DNA of 64,000 nucleotides from Glaciozyma antarctica PI12. Its lineage: Eukaryota > Basidiomycota > Microbotryomycetes > Kriegeriales > Camptobasidiaceae. The first letter of the stretch is position 1. Every line of letters begins with the position of its first letter. Shown piece after piece: positions 1 through 11,821 of the stretch. Below the pieces are notes generated by a model that saw only the letters and a list, made by a program, of their open reading frames with translations, was not told the origin of the DNA and searched no databases. Made by a program: the position numbers and the translations under genes. The stretch is taken from the NCBI GenBank assembly GCA_002917775.1, contig KZ627147.1, forward strand, positions 546,843 to 610,842. The letters are read 5' to 3'.

Positions 1-1717
1 GCGCTGAGGGTGGAGAAGGTGTGTTCCTTTTTGAGAGTGAGGGTTGTCGGAGCTGACGGAGGGGCAGGCTCGTGTCGCTCGAGATCGACTCTGGGAACCC
101 GGGACTTTCCTCGATATCATCGGCGCGCACGTTGATGGCGCTTTCGGACGACAACCTGCTGGACCTCGAAGAGCGTGGAGCATGCTGCTGTCGACGAAGG
201 ATGGAACGCCGTTTGCGTCGTGGTTGGCGTGCAAGTTTGGGTTGGAGGATGGGAGGGTCGAGTTTGATACGCCGTTTGCGGACGTCGAGGTTGCTGTCAT
301 TGAGAATGCGGTGGGCGAGGTTTGTTTGAATCGGAGGGTCGAAGAAGGTAGAGCTGATGCTATTCGCAGGTCGCTGAAAGGACGGGGATGCTCGTTTTCG
401 ATTGCACGGCGAGTGGCGCTGAGGCGTCGAGTCCTGCGTACGTTGTTCTTTCTCCATCGCCGTATGCATTACTAACGCCGCGTTTGCAGATTCTGGACCT
501 CAGCGCGACAACGATTGCGGTCTCTCGTCGACGAGATCCAGAGTCAATCGATCTACTCGCTCTGCCATCCTCTGCCATCCTCTGCCCCGACCATCCTCTG
601 TCGGCTTCTGCGATCGCATCTCTTTCATTAAAGGTACGTTTCGCCTCCCTGTTGCTGCGCAAGACGCTAACTCGGTTGGCCAGGTCACCAACGAGCTCAG
701 GCTTCCCGACCTCCCCGACCTCCACGCTTCCTCCGTCCTCGTCGTCGACCTTGTCGAGGCTGAGGCTCAGCTCGACGCGCAAGCCGAAAGCCTGCTCTCG
801 TCGATTGTGATGCGCCCAGAACGAGCGATGCGGTCGCTTGAGGGTACGTCTCTGCGTTGAGCCTTGGTCGTACGCCGCTGAGGACGAGCGCAGGTTTTGT
901 TGAGCCCTTGCTTCGGCCCTGGAGGGTGGCGTTGCAGTCAGCACTTATGTTGGCGTCGCGAGGCTCGACCAGTGAGTCGTCGCTCAGTCGCACCTTTGAC
1001 TGGCAGCTGATTCATCCCCGACCAGTCTCTCCCTCCCTGGTGCTCGGCATTTTCATCGAAGGGCTCAACAGCATCGTTCGAGAAGCGCAGCAGTGCGTTG
1101 TACCTCCGCAAGCCCTGCCGTTGCTCCCTCCTATCTCTCCGAACGGGTTAGTTCTTCTGCACGCTCGCCACGGTTCAGCTCTGATGTGCGTACAGTTCGC
1201 TATCGTCAAGCATTGCATCGTACATCTCCCTCCCTCTCTTCGCCGCCTCCTCCCACTTCCCCCTCGTATCGACTGCGCTCGCTGAGCGACCAGCTCCACA
1301 GCATCGTACGTTGCCCGTCTTCCGCACTCGAGCCCTACTAACCAGATCGCTCGCGCAGTGACGCTCGCACGCCTCCTCCTCGACCACCTCGCCGACTTCA
1401 TCCTCTCCACTCTCAGCCCTCTCCGCACCCGCCAAGAATCCTTCGACACACGACTCATCCCCGCTCTCGCACGCATCGAGGCGGAGCTTGAGGACGCCGA
1501 GCGGAAAGCGGTCGTGCGGGAGCGCAAGGGGAAGCGGAAAGCGAGCGAGGGAGGAGCCGAGATGAGGTGCGTCGACGGAACGTTTGGCGATGAGAATCGG
1601 GCTGATTGGGTTGGTAGTGCGGGGAAGAAGGTGTGTGAGGAGGAGGTGGGGAGGAAGAGGGGAGTGGGCGCTCTTGATTTATTGATAAGGGACGCCAAGG
1701 CGTTGCTGGAACGATAA
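1..1717 (+). CDS. Unrecognised multi-exon gene, 5' end outside window
   Basis: The 3' portion of a protein gene enters from the left edge. Coding-like exons are separated by short introns with the local consensus: about 20-65 (ends GAGGGGCAG), about 315-367, about 437-489, about 633-684 and about 841-892. Readable pieces include a segment with FASWLACKFGLEDGRVEF near 210-270, ILDLSATTIAVSRR near 490-530 and a charged helical C-terminus (LARIEAELEDAERKA near 1465-1510) ending LLIRDAKALLER at the TAA at 1715-1717. I see no domain signature I can name. The C-terminal part is rich in Lys, Arg and Glu and could be a coiled coil. A frame mismatch between two coding-like stretches near 170-190 may be a sequence error or an unrecognised intron. 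Existence of the gene is likely; its function is unknown. Confidence 0.5.
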
Positions 1718-2036
1718 TATTGTTGATGCGAGAAGGGAAGTGGTTCGGCAAGCCAGGCGAACTGCCTGCGCTTTCTAGGGCCTCTCGCGCCCACTTCTCT
1801 GCTTTCGATATCGGCAGCTTTATCGTATCGCCTTCGTGACAATGCGAAGGCGTCCAATGGGCAGGAGGAAGTAGGTTGCGAAGGACACAGATGGGCGAGG
1901 AGCCCGCCACACTGGCTCTTGAGGTGCCTTTCAGTTGTGCTTGCGATGCGTAACTCTCCCAGCGGCTCTTACAAGATGCCTGAAGCGGAGTCAAGCAAAA
2001 ACACGATCACATTCGAAGCTACGAATCTGGTCACCC
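1718..2036. other. Convergent intergenic stretch
   Basis: Region between the stop codon of the left-edge gene and the stop codon of F-box copy A. It should hold both 3' UTRs. I see no ORF with fungal-like composition, no tRNA and no repeat here. Confidence 0.4.
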
Positions 2037-4509
2037 TCAGTACTTCGCCGCCACCATCGTCCCCTCTCCGCCGGGGTGGTACTTGATGGTCGGCAGCGTC
2101 GGCTTCTCGTTCCCGCTCTGGAAGTGCTCCTTTTCAAAGTGCTCGACCTGGGAAGATGCGTCAGTGAAATGTCTCGCTGAGCTGGAAACCTGGAAGTGCG
2201 CACCATCTTCCTCGCCGAAAAGCGTTCCCCCTTCGAGCAGGTGCAAGTAAAGCGGGCCTCAATGTCCACAATCTTTTCAGGCCTCGCCGCAACTCCAGAC
2301 TCGATCATGGCGGTCCAGAGGAGCTGCGCAACGACGAGAATGCTCGACTTGACCGAGATCTCCCTCCCGACCTCCGCCCATTCCGTCCGCGACTCACACG
2401 CCCTATGCACCCCCATTTCCCACCACATAGAGCTATAAAACTGAGCGCATCCCGTCGTGATGTGTGGGAAGATGTCGATGCAGTCGTGGACCTCATTGCA
2501 ATTCGCGCAGTTGACGAGCGAGGTAGGCCTGGCGAGGAGCGCGTCAATTTCGGCGGGAGTGGGAGAGGAGGAGAAGGTGGGAAGGGGGTCGAAGCCGATG
2601 GCGGGAACTTTGACGAGAGCTTCCGAATGAGCTTCGACGAGAGCGGTGAAGAGGTCGAGCTTGATCTTGGCTTCGCCAGGCGAAATTTCGGCGAGGATGG
2701 CGGGCAGCGAGGTAGTCCAGGCCGTCTGGTCGAAAACGGCGTCGTCTGGCTCCCAGAATGGCTTGACCGTGTTGAGGTAGAGGAGGAAAGGGAGAGGAGC
2801 GGGCACGCTGGGGGACTTGGTGCTCCCCATTGTCTTGCGAAGCTCGTTGAGAAGCGGCTCGACGACCCTCTGGAGGCGTCCCTGGCGGAGTTCGCGTTCG
2901 GCTGCGAGGCGTTCTGCACGGCGCAAGTTGAGGTAGTCTTTGATGCGAGGGAGGAGATTCGTCCAGACTGGAGGCGAAGGAGGAGCATCAGAAAGCCGTG
3001 ATCGATTGAGGAATTGAGAGTGGAAAGACGCACTTCGAGGTGCGATCGCTTTCGCTTCGGTGACGAGACGACACGTCGCCCATGCAGAGTCGAAGCTAAT
3101 ACTCGGTTCAGCAAGCAAACGCAGGGTATCTACGAAAGCCAACGCACTCGGACTCAAGCCAGCCAGCTTCGAGAAGTCGACGTTCAATCCTGCGCGTGCG
3201 AAGGTCAGCGTCTCTCTCGACAACGGCAGACAAAATGAGCTCACTCTGCTTTCCTCGTCGCACGAATCTCGACGTTGCTCATCGCCTTCTTGTCCTTCTG
3301 ATCCTCGAACCAGTGATCGAGAGCTTGGGAGTCCTGCGCGTCTCGATCAGGCCGCGAGCATGAAGGGAAGTCATGGAGACGCACACGGTTGTACTTGCGC
3401 AGGTAGGCTTTGGCTTTCTCAAGGTAGGCCATTCGTTCCGTCTGACAGGTCTTGTGATGTTCATCTCCAGGATCAGTTCCGTTGTGAATGTCGGCACTGG
3501 TCTTGCTTGACCTGAGGAAAGCGACGCCTAAGAGCACGGCTTCGAGACTCGAGGTGGTCGAGATAGTAGCCTGTGAGGGTGTGAAGCGTGGGTAAGCATG
3601 TGATGAAGGGGATAGGAACAACGCTCACGATCTCCAACTAGACGCGAGGAGGAATCATCAAACTGGGCCAGGCCGTTCGCAGCGTCGGCTCACCTTTGAA
3701 GTCGTCGTCCTTAGGAAGCGGTAGGCGAGCCATTGAACGTAGATTCGTAGGCCAAGGACTGTGGATGACTCGCGCTCCCACGATGCTGCACTTGAATCGT
3801 CAGCGTCGAGCGAGGGAGAGTGAACCAGGTTGACTCACTAGATCGTCGAACACTGAGGACAGTGCCTTGTACGGAGTTCGAGGTTCGCCTTCCGAATGTT
3901 CTTTTTCCCGCAGCTCTGCGAATCGCCATGAGCTCGACCCCCCCTCCTCCTTTCTCGAAACAATCGCACCTGGCAGCTCCTCCCGTAGACGAACTTCGCG
4001 TACTGCATCTCGTTCGCGTTCCCAGCAGCCAAGTCCGGCAGTACGACCCTCCTCCTCGCCCCGATTCAGAGCTGATTGCCCGAAGGAGCTGTGAGAAAGG
4101 CGCGGAAGAGCTTCGACGAGAGGGTGAGGTTGAGGAGGTCCAGGATCGAGGTGGGAGCAGATCTGCGCAACAAGTCAGCTGCCTTCCTCCCCTAGCACAG
4201 GGACCACGCACCTCGGAGAGGATGTCGAGCGGCATCGAGTTGAAGTGGGAGAGTCCCCCCTTCCTGCCCTTGACGCGTGAGAGCGGGTTGTTCGTCCTCG
4301 TCTTCTTCTTCGCGGGCTTCTCTGAGGTACCCGTAAGACGTGTCAGCGTACCTCCCTCTCCCACATAGAGCCGTCAGTCGCGTACCTGTGCCGTGGCCCG
4401 CCTGAGCTCCCGCCACCGAGTCCGTCGAGAGACCAGCGCTCTGGTTGCTCGCGTCGAGCGCCGCGCTGGCAGACACGGTGAAAGGCACAGATTTAGTCGG
4501 TGGAGCCAT
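2037..4509 (-). CDS. F-box protein, expanded family, copy A
   Basis: Starts at the ATG at 4507-4509 (MAPPTKSVPF) and ends at the TGA at 2037-2039. An N-terminal low-complexity region is followed by a basic stretch and the F-box core SMPLDILSE, interrupted by an intron exactly after the E as in the sister copies. It continues as ICSHLDP in the next exon. Then come a divergent Cys pair region, a helical region (MAYLEKAKAYLRKYNR; ALDHWFEDQKDKKA) and a long C-terminal domain (WTNLLPRIKDYLNLRRAERLA; VKPFWEPDDA; LVNCANCNEVHDCIDIFPHI) ending HFEKEHFQSGNEKP. The C-terminal Cys/His residues line up with the CxxC...H pattern of copies C-E. F-box proteins are substrate adaptors of SCF ubiquitin ligases; the target here is unknown. 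This is the most diverged long copy, and exons around 3500-4200 are hard to frame. It lies head to tail with copy B. Confidence 0.65.
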
Positions 4510-4823
4510 AGGAGAACGAGCTGGGTCACTTGCTGAGGCGACGTGATGGTCGGAGGGAAAGGGAGAGAACTCGAACTTCGAGCTTTGGAGCTTCGCGTCG
4601 CGTCCCTCCCGGCTCCTGCTGGGAGCTCTCGCGCTCTCTGAATCACGTTGTTGGCCAGTTCACGAGCATGGCCAGTGCACGAGTATAACGAATTTGCAAA
4701 GCAACGAACAAGAACCAACAGACAGAACGACCAAAGCTACCCTCTCCCAACGCGACCTGAGGAGGGATTGCGACGTTCATCAGCGACGTCTCGGGAAAGG
4801 AGCAAAGGAGCTGAGCGCACCAT

Positions 4824-6829
4824 TCAGGAATCCGCCTGCTGAGTCCCAGGAGCCCCAGACGCATCGTCGACAACACCCTGCGGAGCGAGATCAGCACCTC
4901 CCCATCCGACTTTGCGAGCCAAACTCACCCCCGCGCTCGACGACGTCCCACTCCCTGACCCAGCCTGCGTTCCCGATCCCCCAATCCCCAAATCACGCGC
5001 TCCCTGCCCAAGCGATCCATCAGCTCCCACCCCACTCTGGCGCAGAGAAAGCTCACCGCATCATCATCTTCCATCATCTGTTCCACGTTCTGCACCAGAC
5101 TGGCAAGAAACCTATAGCGCTCGGCCGCGTCGTCTGGTCTCCCACCTTCCGCAAAAGTCCTCGCAGCTTCGGGAACGGGGTTGTGCAATGCGTGCTCGGC
5201 GGCGCGGAGAGCGTCCAATTGCGCGAAGATGGGAATGGAAATCTTGCGCCAGACTACGGGCGCGAAGTGAGTGGGAGAAGGGAGGAGGGAGGGAGGACGT
5301 ACCGCGGTCGGTGAGAGGGTAGGGCTGGTTGACGAGTGAGTAGATCTCGCGAGGGTCGTGAGGGCGCAAAGCGTCGTTGACGCTGCAGGAGGCTCAGTGA
5401 AGGAACTCAGAGGGAGGGAGGGGGGAAGGACGTACATGGCTTGCGAGTACCCCGCGTCGAGACACTTCTGCTTGATCCTGCGAGCGAGGGTAAGCTCCTG
5501 CGAAGGCGAAGAAGGACGGACATACCCTTCAATGCGCTCGGCACGCAAGCTACGCTTCTCCGTGCTCTTGTACTCCTCACGCCTCTTCTGCCACGCACTC
5601 AGCATCTCGGCATCCTGTTTTCGATCAGCTTCCTTCCTCAGCTCCAGGAAAGGAGACGCACCTCCTTGATCAACGGAATAATCCTCTCCTTCTCCTGCAC
5701 GAACGCGGGGACGCGCGACTGCCCATTCATGATCGGGTCAATCAGGTCCAGGCGCGCGAGGACGAAGAGCTCGGCACTGGTCGCGAGGAGGGTGGATTCG
5801 ATGTAGACGTCGGCTCCGCGGCCTGGGAGCCAGGAGGGCGTTGCTGCACAGCATAATCAGCAACGAGATTGTTTGAGAAGAGAAACGGACGTACTGTCAG
5901 TCGCGAGAGTTGACCTGTACACGTCTGGATGAAGGTCGGGATGCAGTTCGGCGGCCCTGGTTGAGTTGATTTGCCTGTACGGGAGTAAGCACCGCGTAGC
6001 AGTACAACGAGGAACGGAACGCACGAATCCCTCGTGCACTTATCGCAGTACCTAGCGCGGTATTCGTAGTCGATTCGGTGGACCTTGAGGCGACCGCACA
6101 TCTATCCCGTACCTCATTAGCTTCGGCCCCAGCAAGCTCCAGCAGCCAACGTTACTCACAGCACACTCCTTGTCCAGAATCAACGCAGCCCATTGCGGCT
6201 CACTCCAGTCCCCCGCCTTGAACTCCCCTATCCCCTCGTTCGCGAATGCCCTCTTCCAAATCCCCTTCGAAGTCTTGGACAACAGCAGCCTCCTAAAGAT
6301 CTTGGCCGTCCTCGAAAGCCTAAGCAGCGTGACCGGCTGGACGTGCGAGAGAATCTGCGAGAGGCTCGTCAGCTGCCACCCGCGTCAAGGGGGAGAGAGA
6401 GACGCACTTCAGATAGGATCTCGACGGGCAGGCGATCCAGCACAGCTTCAAGTCGCCCGAGTCGACCGCCCTTGCGACGCTTCTTTGCAGCTGGGACGGA
6501 GGAGGCCTTGGGCTTGTTGTGCTTGCCTGGTCCGCGAGTCCTCTTAGGCGCTGGCGCTCCTGGCTCGGCGGGTGCACCACGACGGCGCTTGTAGACTCGT
6601 TTCCCTGCTCACCCTGTGTTAGTCGTCGTCCTGCAGTAGGGCCGAGTCAGAGCGCACCTGTGAAGTCGTCGTCCTCCGAGTCCTCGTTGTCGGGAGGGAT
6701 GATCGCCTCATCCTCGTCTCCGCTGCTGAGCTCGTCGGGGGCTCCGGACTGAACGAGGTCGTCGATGAGCTCGACGTAGGTGGTAGCTTTGGTGGTGGAA
6801 CGTCGCGCTCGCTGTGGTCGTTCTGACAT
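4824..6829 (-). CDS. F-box protein, expanded family, short copy B
   Basis: ATG at 6827-6829 (MSERPQRARRSTTKATTYV), TGA at 4824-4826. An acidic N-terminus (ELSSGDEDEAIIPPDNEDSEDDD) and a basic linker (APAPKRTRG; AAKKRRKGGRLGR) lead to the F-box LDRLPVEILSE, an intron, then ILSHVQPVTLLRLSRTAKIF. A two-CxxC zinc-binding motif follows (ECAMCGRLKVHRID... RARYCDKCTRDS), then helical exons (ELFVLARLDLIDPIMNG; WQKRREEYKSTEKRSLRAERIEG). It ends in a Gly/Ser tail, GVVDDASGAPGTQQADS. The C-terminal Cys/His domain found in copies A, D and E is absent. Intron position inside the F-box matches the other copies, supporting common descent. Likely an SCF adaptor; the substrate is unknown. It is divergently placed against the IMPACT gene with almost no spacer. 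Confidence 0.7.
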
Positions 6830-6928
6830 CGCGAGAGAGTCGTGGCGGGAGGGAGAGGAGCGCGCGACCTTCTCGCGGTTGCTTAGTCTCCTCCAGCTCA
6901 TTGCTGATCCCAAACAGTCCCATTGCAG

Positions 6929-7936
6929 TCTCCAAAGTTCTCCCGCTCTCCCAGTAGCTCAGCCCACTCCGCCCCCGACCGCAGCCCTGGCCTCGAAACG
7001 CCCCTCCACCTCCTCGACCTCCGATGCTCCCCCAGCCAAGAAGACCCTCTCCTCCTGGCTCTCCGTCCCACCCCCTCGTACCCCGACTCCCCTCGTCCAT
7101 TCCCCACCCCTAACCGACCGTCAATCGACCTTCACCGCCCACGCAACCCCCACCACCTCGGCCCCCAACGCTCTCGCGTTCCAGTCCTTCGTCCGCGCGT
7201 ATCGTGCGCCTAGTCATCCTGAGGCGGCGGATCATGAGATTCTGGGATGGAGGACGCTGGGACTGAAAGTGGGGAAGACGGGGGCGGGAGAAGGGGGGGA
7301 GGAGGACTGGGTGGTGAGGATGGGGTCGGATGATGATGACGAGAAGAATGCTGGAGCGACGGTCAAGAGGGTGTTGGAGGAGGTTGGAGCGGTGGATGTG
7401 GCGGTGGTGGTGTCGCGGTATTATGGAGGTGAGTGGTGAGAGATTCGTGGAGAGAGGAGGAGCTGATGCGACGCTTCGCAGGGATCATGCTCGGTCCAGA
7501 TCGCTTCAAGCACATCCGTACCGTTACGCTACAAGCTCTCGCCCTCCTCTCCGCCGCGCTCAACCTCCCCACGCTCCTCAAGAAGCTCCGCGGGCTAGAT
7601 GCCGAAATCGCCCTCCTCGCTCCTCCAACGTCACCAAAAAAGGTGGAGACGTACGAGGGCCTCACGGAGGAGAGAGCCGAGAGGCTGGTGCTGGCGCGGG
7701 AGAAGAGGTTGGAGTTGTTGAAGCGGTTGAAGGAGAAGGAGGCGAAGGAGAAGGAGGAGCGAGAGGATTTGGAGCAGCTGGTCAAAGCGGTGGAGGAGAA
7801 GGAGACGCAGGAGGCGTTGGAGAAAGAGGAGTGGGAGGGCGAGATCGAGGAGGAGTGGCACGAGGGGGGAGGGGAGCAGGAGCAGGCGACGGAAGGAGGG
7901 GGAGTCGAGGTGGTCGTTCTCGATGATTCGGATTAA
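6929..7936 (+). CDS. IMPACT/UPF0029-family protein with C-terminal coiled coil
   Basis: The N-terminal region is Pro/Ser-rich (ASKRPSTSSTSDAPPAKKT), followed by the UPF0029 domain: STFTAHATPTTSAPNALAFQ..., then RVLEEVGAVDVAVVVSRYYGG, an intron (7430-7481), and IMLGPDRFKHIRTVTLQALA. The invariant R-[WY]-[FY]-G-G-x-x-L-G-x-x-R-F motif is present. Downstream is a long charged helix (ERLVLAREKRLELLKRLKEKEAK...) ending VVVLDDSD at the TAA at 7934-7936. IMPACT/YIH1 proteins restrain the kinase GCN2, but this architecture looks more like yeast YDL177C, whose role is unclear, so no symbol is given. The start is unresolved: there is no in-frame ATG near the domain. A short first exon at 6765-6775 spliced to 6929 would work but overlaps the 5' end of F-box copy B. 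Confidence 0.75.
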
Positions 7937-8082
7937 CGAGAGCAATTCATACGCGCTTCTCCTTCCTCTCCTCAAACGCTGCGTGCAGCAGCGAGCCCTT
8001 CATCGCATCGTCAGGTACCTGCACCGAGGAGAGGACTCAGCCAAGGAGCCTCCCGCCCACGCACCTCCACTCACTCTCACCC

Positions 8083-9184
8083 TCACCACTCCTCCTCATA
8101 TTCCTCCTCAACCAGCAGCTCAATCCCCCTCCTCCGACACAGCTCCCCCAGCCCCTTCCCCTCCGTATCCTTCACCTCATCCCGTAACTCCCCCCCGTCA
8201 TCCGGGTACAGCCTCAGGCACTTGAGCTTGCTCAACGACGCCGAAGTCTCTAGCAGCAGCACGAGGTCGTCGGGAACGATCGAGGTCCAGGGCATCATTG
8301 ACCAGGTCTCGATTGGAGAAGGGATGAATGCGAGCGCCATCAGGTTATCCCCGTCGCAGGTGAAGTCGACGAGCGAGCTACAGGCGCGAAGAAAGGGGGC
8401 CATTGGCGAGAAATCGTTCGTAGTGGCTTCCCCATCGAACCAGTTGATATTGAGGCATAGAAGGTTGGGCGCTATGGGTGCGGAGGGCGGTGGAGAGTTC
8501 TTGGAGGAGGTGTCGGTGTTCAGGTCGGGTTACGCTGGGCACGAGAGAGAGGCGGAGGGAGGTGAGGGAGGGTTGGAAGAGGGGGGAGACGGCCGTGACG
8601 TAGTTTTTGGAGGCGTAGAGGAGGGATAGTCGAGTGAGGCGGAAGGGGAGAGGAGAGGAGAGGATTTGGGCGGGAGGGAGGCGGGAGAGTCGGACGCCTT
8701 CGTTGATGCAGAGCGTGTCGAGGTCTGTTAAGATAATTCAGGGAAACGGAGGAGGTTTGGGAGAGAACAACGTACCTGCCATTGAGGGAAAGCAGAGAGA
8801 TACCATAGGGAGATTCGTAACCTTCGCCAAACGCAACACCTTCACCCCGCGAGAAGCCTTCAAGACGTTCATCGCAGCCATGCCAGTCCACGCGCGCTGA
8901 CCACTCAGCAGAAAGAGCGTAAGCTCGCGCGTCCTCCGTGGTCGCGTCTCCTGCTCTTCCACGAAGGCTTTCACGCTGGGCTCCTGTCCAAGCCCGACGA
9001 CCTCCCACAGCTCGTTCTGTGCTTCCATCCTCCACGAGCGGCAGACGAGCGAAGCGAAGCGGAGGACCTCGTTCCGGGCGGAGATCTGGGGTTCTTCGAA
9101 CCAGGTGGTGCTGGGAATAGCGGCGAGGTGGAAGATCCGGCGAAGGAGTTCGGGAGGGAGGGAACTGGCGGGGGAGAGGCTCAT
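8083..9184 (-). CDS. F-box / leucine-rich-repeat-like protein
   Basis: ATG at 9182-9184 (MSLSPASSLPPELLRRIFHL), TGA at 8083-8085. The N-terminal SLPPELLRRIFHLAAIP plus LRFASLVCRSWRMEAQNELW is the common basidiomycete F-box form, unrelated in detail to copies A-E. Following segments have leucine-rich-repeat character: VKVLRLAKVTNLPMV, LTRLSLLYASKNYVTAV, and in the last exon LSKLKCLRLYPDDGGELRDEV. It ends in an acidic LVEEEYEEEW tail. One intron lies near 8727-8777. It is probably a substrate receptor of an SCF ubiquitin ligase. It is about 340 residues, small for the class, and the partner is unknown. It lies between the IMPACT gene and PSF2, which is transcribed away from it. Confidence 0.65.
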
Positions 9185-9367
9185 CGGTTCTGCGGGGGAC
9201 GGGGTGAGCTTTACCACTGCTAGTACGTAGCTCTGAGTCCAAAACGCACGGCTGGAGAGGAGAACGACTTTGGGAGCAGAGCGGAGGAGGACAAGGAGCA
9301 AACGCGTCGACTCGCGGCTCTTCCTCCCTCCCTCACCCCACCAAGCTAGCAAGCGCTACTAGCCAAG

Positions 9368-10700
9368 CTGGCCGTCTCCCGCACACGCCGTCAAGGCCCC
9401 ACGCCCGCCGACATCGAGTTTAAAGCTCTCGAAAGCCCCATCGACATCCTCCCTACTTTCAAGGTCGGCAAGTTCAACGGGCTCGACGGGGTACGTTCCC
9501 TTCTTCCTTCACCACGCGCGCTCGAGGATAGTTGGGCAGGAGGGCAGGGCAGGAGGGCAAAAGAGGGAGGCAGGGGAGGAGGGACGCGAGCTGACTGACT
9601 TGACGCGTGCAGCTGGCGGTGGAGTACGGACCTCTGGTACCGCCGCAGAAGAAGGAGGTGCCGCTGTGGATGGCAGTGTACCTCAAGAAGAAGCGCAAGT
9701 GTCGTATCGTCGTTCCGGGGTGGTTGGGAGTCGGTAAGTCGCGTCGTGGGTTTGCGTGCTGGAGGTGGGGAGGGAGCTGGGGAGGCTATGGTGGAGAGGA
9801 TGCAGCCTAGCTGGTGATTTACTGCTTCGCCTTGGGGTCAGTGGACGGCGTGGCGCGTTGAGCTCCTTTCGCGCGCGAGGAACTACTTAGGAGCTCAAGC
9901 GAACTAGGTAAAGCGAGATAGGGAAGAGCAGGGGGAGGGTGGGCTGGCACTTCAGCTATGCTTTGGTGGGATCTCTTTGTGGACGCGTAACGCAAACGTA
10001 GATGGGAGTTTTGCGGCGTTCGAAGCTCGCATGTGGGAGCCGCCAACGAGGTGGATTCCGCTACTCGCTCATTCGGTCACCTCTTCACGGCAGATACTGA
10101 CGACCTTTTCCGACTCGCAGGTGAACTGGAGGCGACGTTAAGGGACGAGACGACCAGCGGAGACTTCTCGGCGCTCCCGAGGAATTACTTGGAGGTCTCG
10201 AAGGTGCTGCTCGAGGTGTAGGTCTCTTTCGCTTGCTCTTGCGCCCTCGAAACTTCCTTCCTTCCTCATTTACTCCCTCGCCTATCCCCCCGCTCCTCTT
10301 CCCGCCCTCGCAAAATCGCAGCTAACAGCTTCCTTCGCAGCGCCTCGGACGATGTCCAATCTCCCGACCAAGTTCGCATCCTCCTCAAGGACATCCGCGA
10401 AGCGCGACAAAGCAAAGTCCGGGCAGGACTTCAAGCCTTAAATCCAGTTCACCTCGCCGTATGTCCCCCTCCATCCCGAACCAGAACCACTGCTGAACCC
10501 CTCCTCAGATGCCCAACCTCGCTACGATGGAGATCAACGAGATCCGACCCTTCTTCACGCTCGCGCACAAACGACTTGTTACGCTGGATCCGGAGAATGA
10601 ACGGAGAGCGGAGCTGGAGGAGCTGTGGATGGAGAAGGAGGGGGAGACGTTGAGGAGGGCTGAGAGGGGGGAGTTTGATCAGGATGGGATGGATTATTAG
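9368..10700 (+). CDS. PSF2: DNA replication complex GINS protein PSF2
   Basis: GINS subunit needed for the CMG helicase at replication forks. Family features appear in order across short exons: [41 protein letters not shown] (the conserved VPLWLAxxLKxxxKCRI block); [36 protein letters not shown] with [13 protein letters not shown]; and [17 protein letters not shown], ending at the TAG at 10698-10700. Length, about 230 residues, is normal. Introns fall at about 9491-9610, 9735-10120 (unusually long), 10221-10340 and 10458-10508. No ATG lies upstream in frame. The first plausible codon is CTG at 9368-9370, in the context CCAAG-CTG-GCC, where most homologues would have ATG; an in-frame TAG lies five codons further up. 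Identity is secure; the start is not. Confidence 0.9.
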
Positions 10701-10914
10701 CTGGGCGTAGACTGTGTTGTACTCAATTTTTGGGCGTACACGTGCCAACACAGGCGGGCGAGAGGAGGAGAGAGAGAAGGTAAACAAGCGACAACGCTGT
10801 AAACAATCCGGGGAGAGCGCGGGGCCGAAGCGACCGAGCGACTTCGACCTGCTCCTCCTCTCTTCCTCTCTCTCTCTCCCACTCTGCGCGACTCGAACCA
10901 ACTCAGACGCGACA

Positions 10915-11821
10915 AGTAAGCACACCCTCTTGCCTTCAGCGCGTAGTAAAGCTCACCCCTACCACAGTGAGCCCTCCCACCATCATCCCCGCCAACACCG
11001 TCCCCTCCTTCACCAACCGCACCTGCCTGATCACCGGCGGATCGAGTGGTATCGGTGCTTCCACCGCCCTCCTCCTCTCCTCCCTCGGCTGTAACGTCAT
11101 CGTCGGCGACATCCGCCCTCTCCCCCCTTCCACGCCCAAAGCAATCGCCTTCCTCCGCACCGATATCACCGACTATAAGGCGTTGTTGGCGTTGTTCGAC
11201 CAATGCAAAGCGACGTTTGGGACGTACCCGGATCTCGTGTTTGCGAATGCTGGGATTGGGGAACAGGGGGAGTTGTTCTCAGGCGTGAGCGATGAGGATA
11301 TCAGGGTCGAGCCGAAGCACGAGGTCCTCAACCTCGATATGCAGGCGACTGCCAACACCGTTCGCGTCGCTTGGTGGGGGATGAAGAAGGAGGGTATCAA
11401 GGGGAGCATCGTTATTACTGGCTCCCTCGCCTCCTACCAAGGGGCAGGAATTCCCATGTACGTCCCCCCTTTCTCTCCTCGAAATAATCTCGCTGACCGA
11501 GCGGCGCGCAGGTACAACGCCTCTAAACACGGCTGCATCGGCCTTGTCCGCGCTCTTCGTTTCCTCGGCCCCCGCGATAACATCTCCATCTCCCTCGTCG
11601 CTCCCGCTCTCACCACCACCGCAATCCTCACCACCCCCTCGGCCTCTTTCCAAGAAGTAGCAGCCTCGATCATCGCCGCTGGCGTCCCTCTCAACACTCC
11701 CGAGCGAGTGGCGGAGGTGGTGGCGTACATGTTCGGATTGGGGAAGGCGGCGAATGGGATGGGGGTTGATGGTGCAGGGTGGGAAGGTGGTGGATTTGGA
11801 GATGGGGATTGCGGGGAGTAG
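10915..11821 (+). CDS. Short-chain dehydrogenase/reductase, tandem copy 1
   Basis: Classical SDR NAD(P)-dependent oxidoreductase. Cofactor motif TGGSSGIG, then NAGIG, a catalytic Ser region (ITGSLASY) and the YNASK active site (Tyr-x-x-x-Lys). The start codon is split by an intron: A at 10915, intron 10916-10967, TG at 10968-10969, giving MSPPTIIPANTVPSF in the SDR frame. A second intron at about 11459-11511 splits the Met before YNASK. Compared with copy 2, the C-terminus is out of frame after GMGV: a five-G run near 11757 shifts the frame and the protein stops at 11821, while DNA resembling the rest of copy 2's tail continues to about 11935. The catalytic domain is intact. Closest named relatives by pattern are 15-hydroxyprostaglandin-dehydrogenase-like SDRs; the substrate is unknown. 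Confidence 0.85.

Noticed and set aside
1012-1857. 281-codon minus-strand open frame
   Set aside because: Antisense to the left-edge plus-strand gene, whose introns and frame are better supported.
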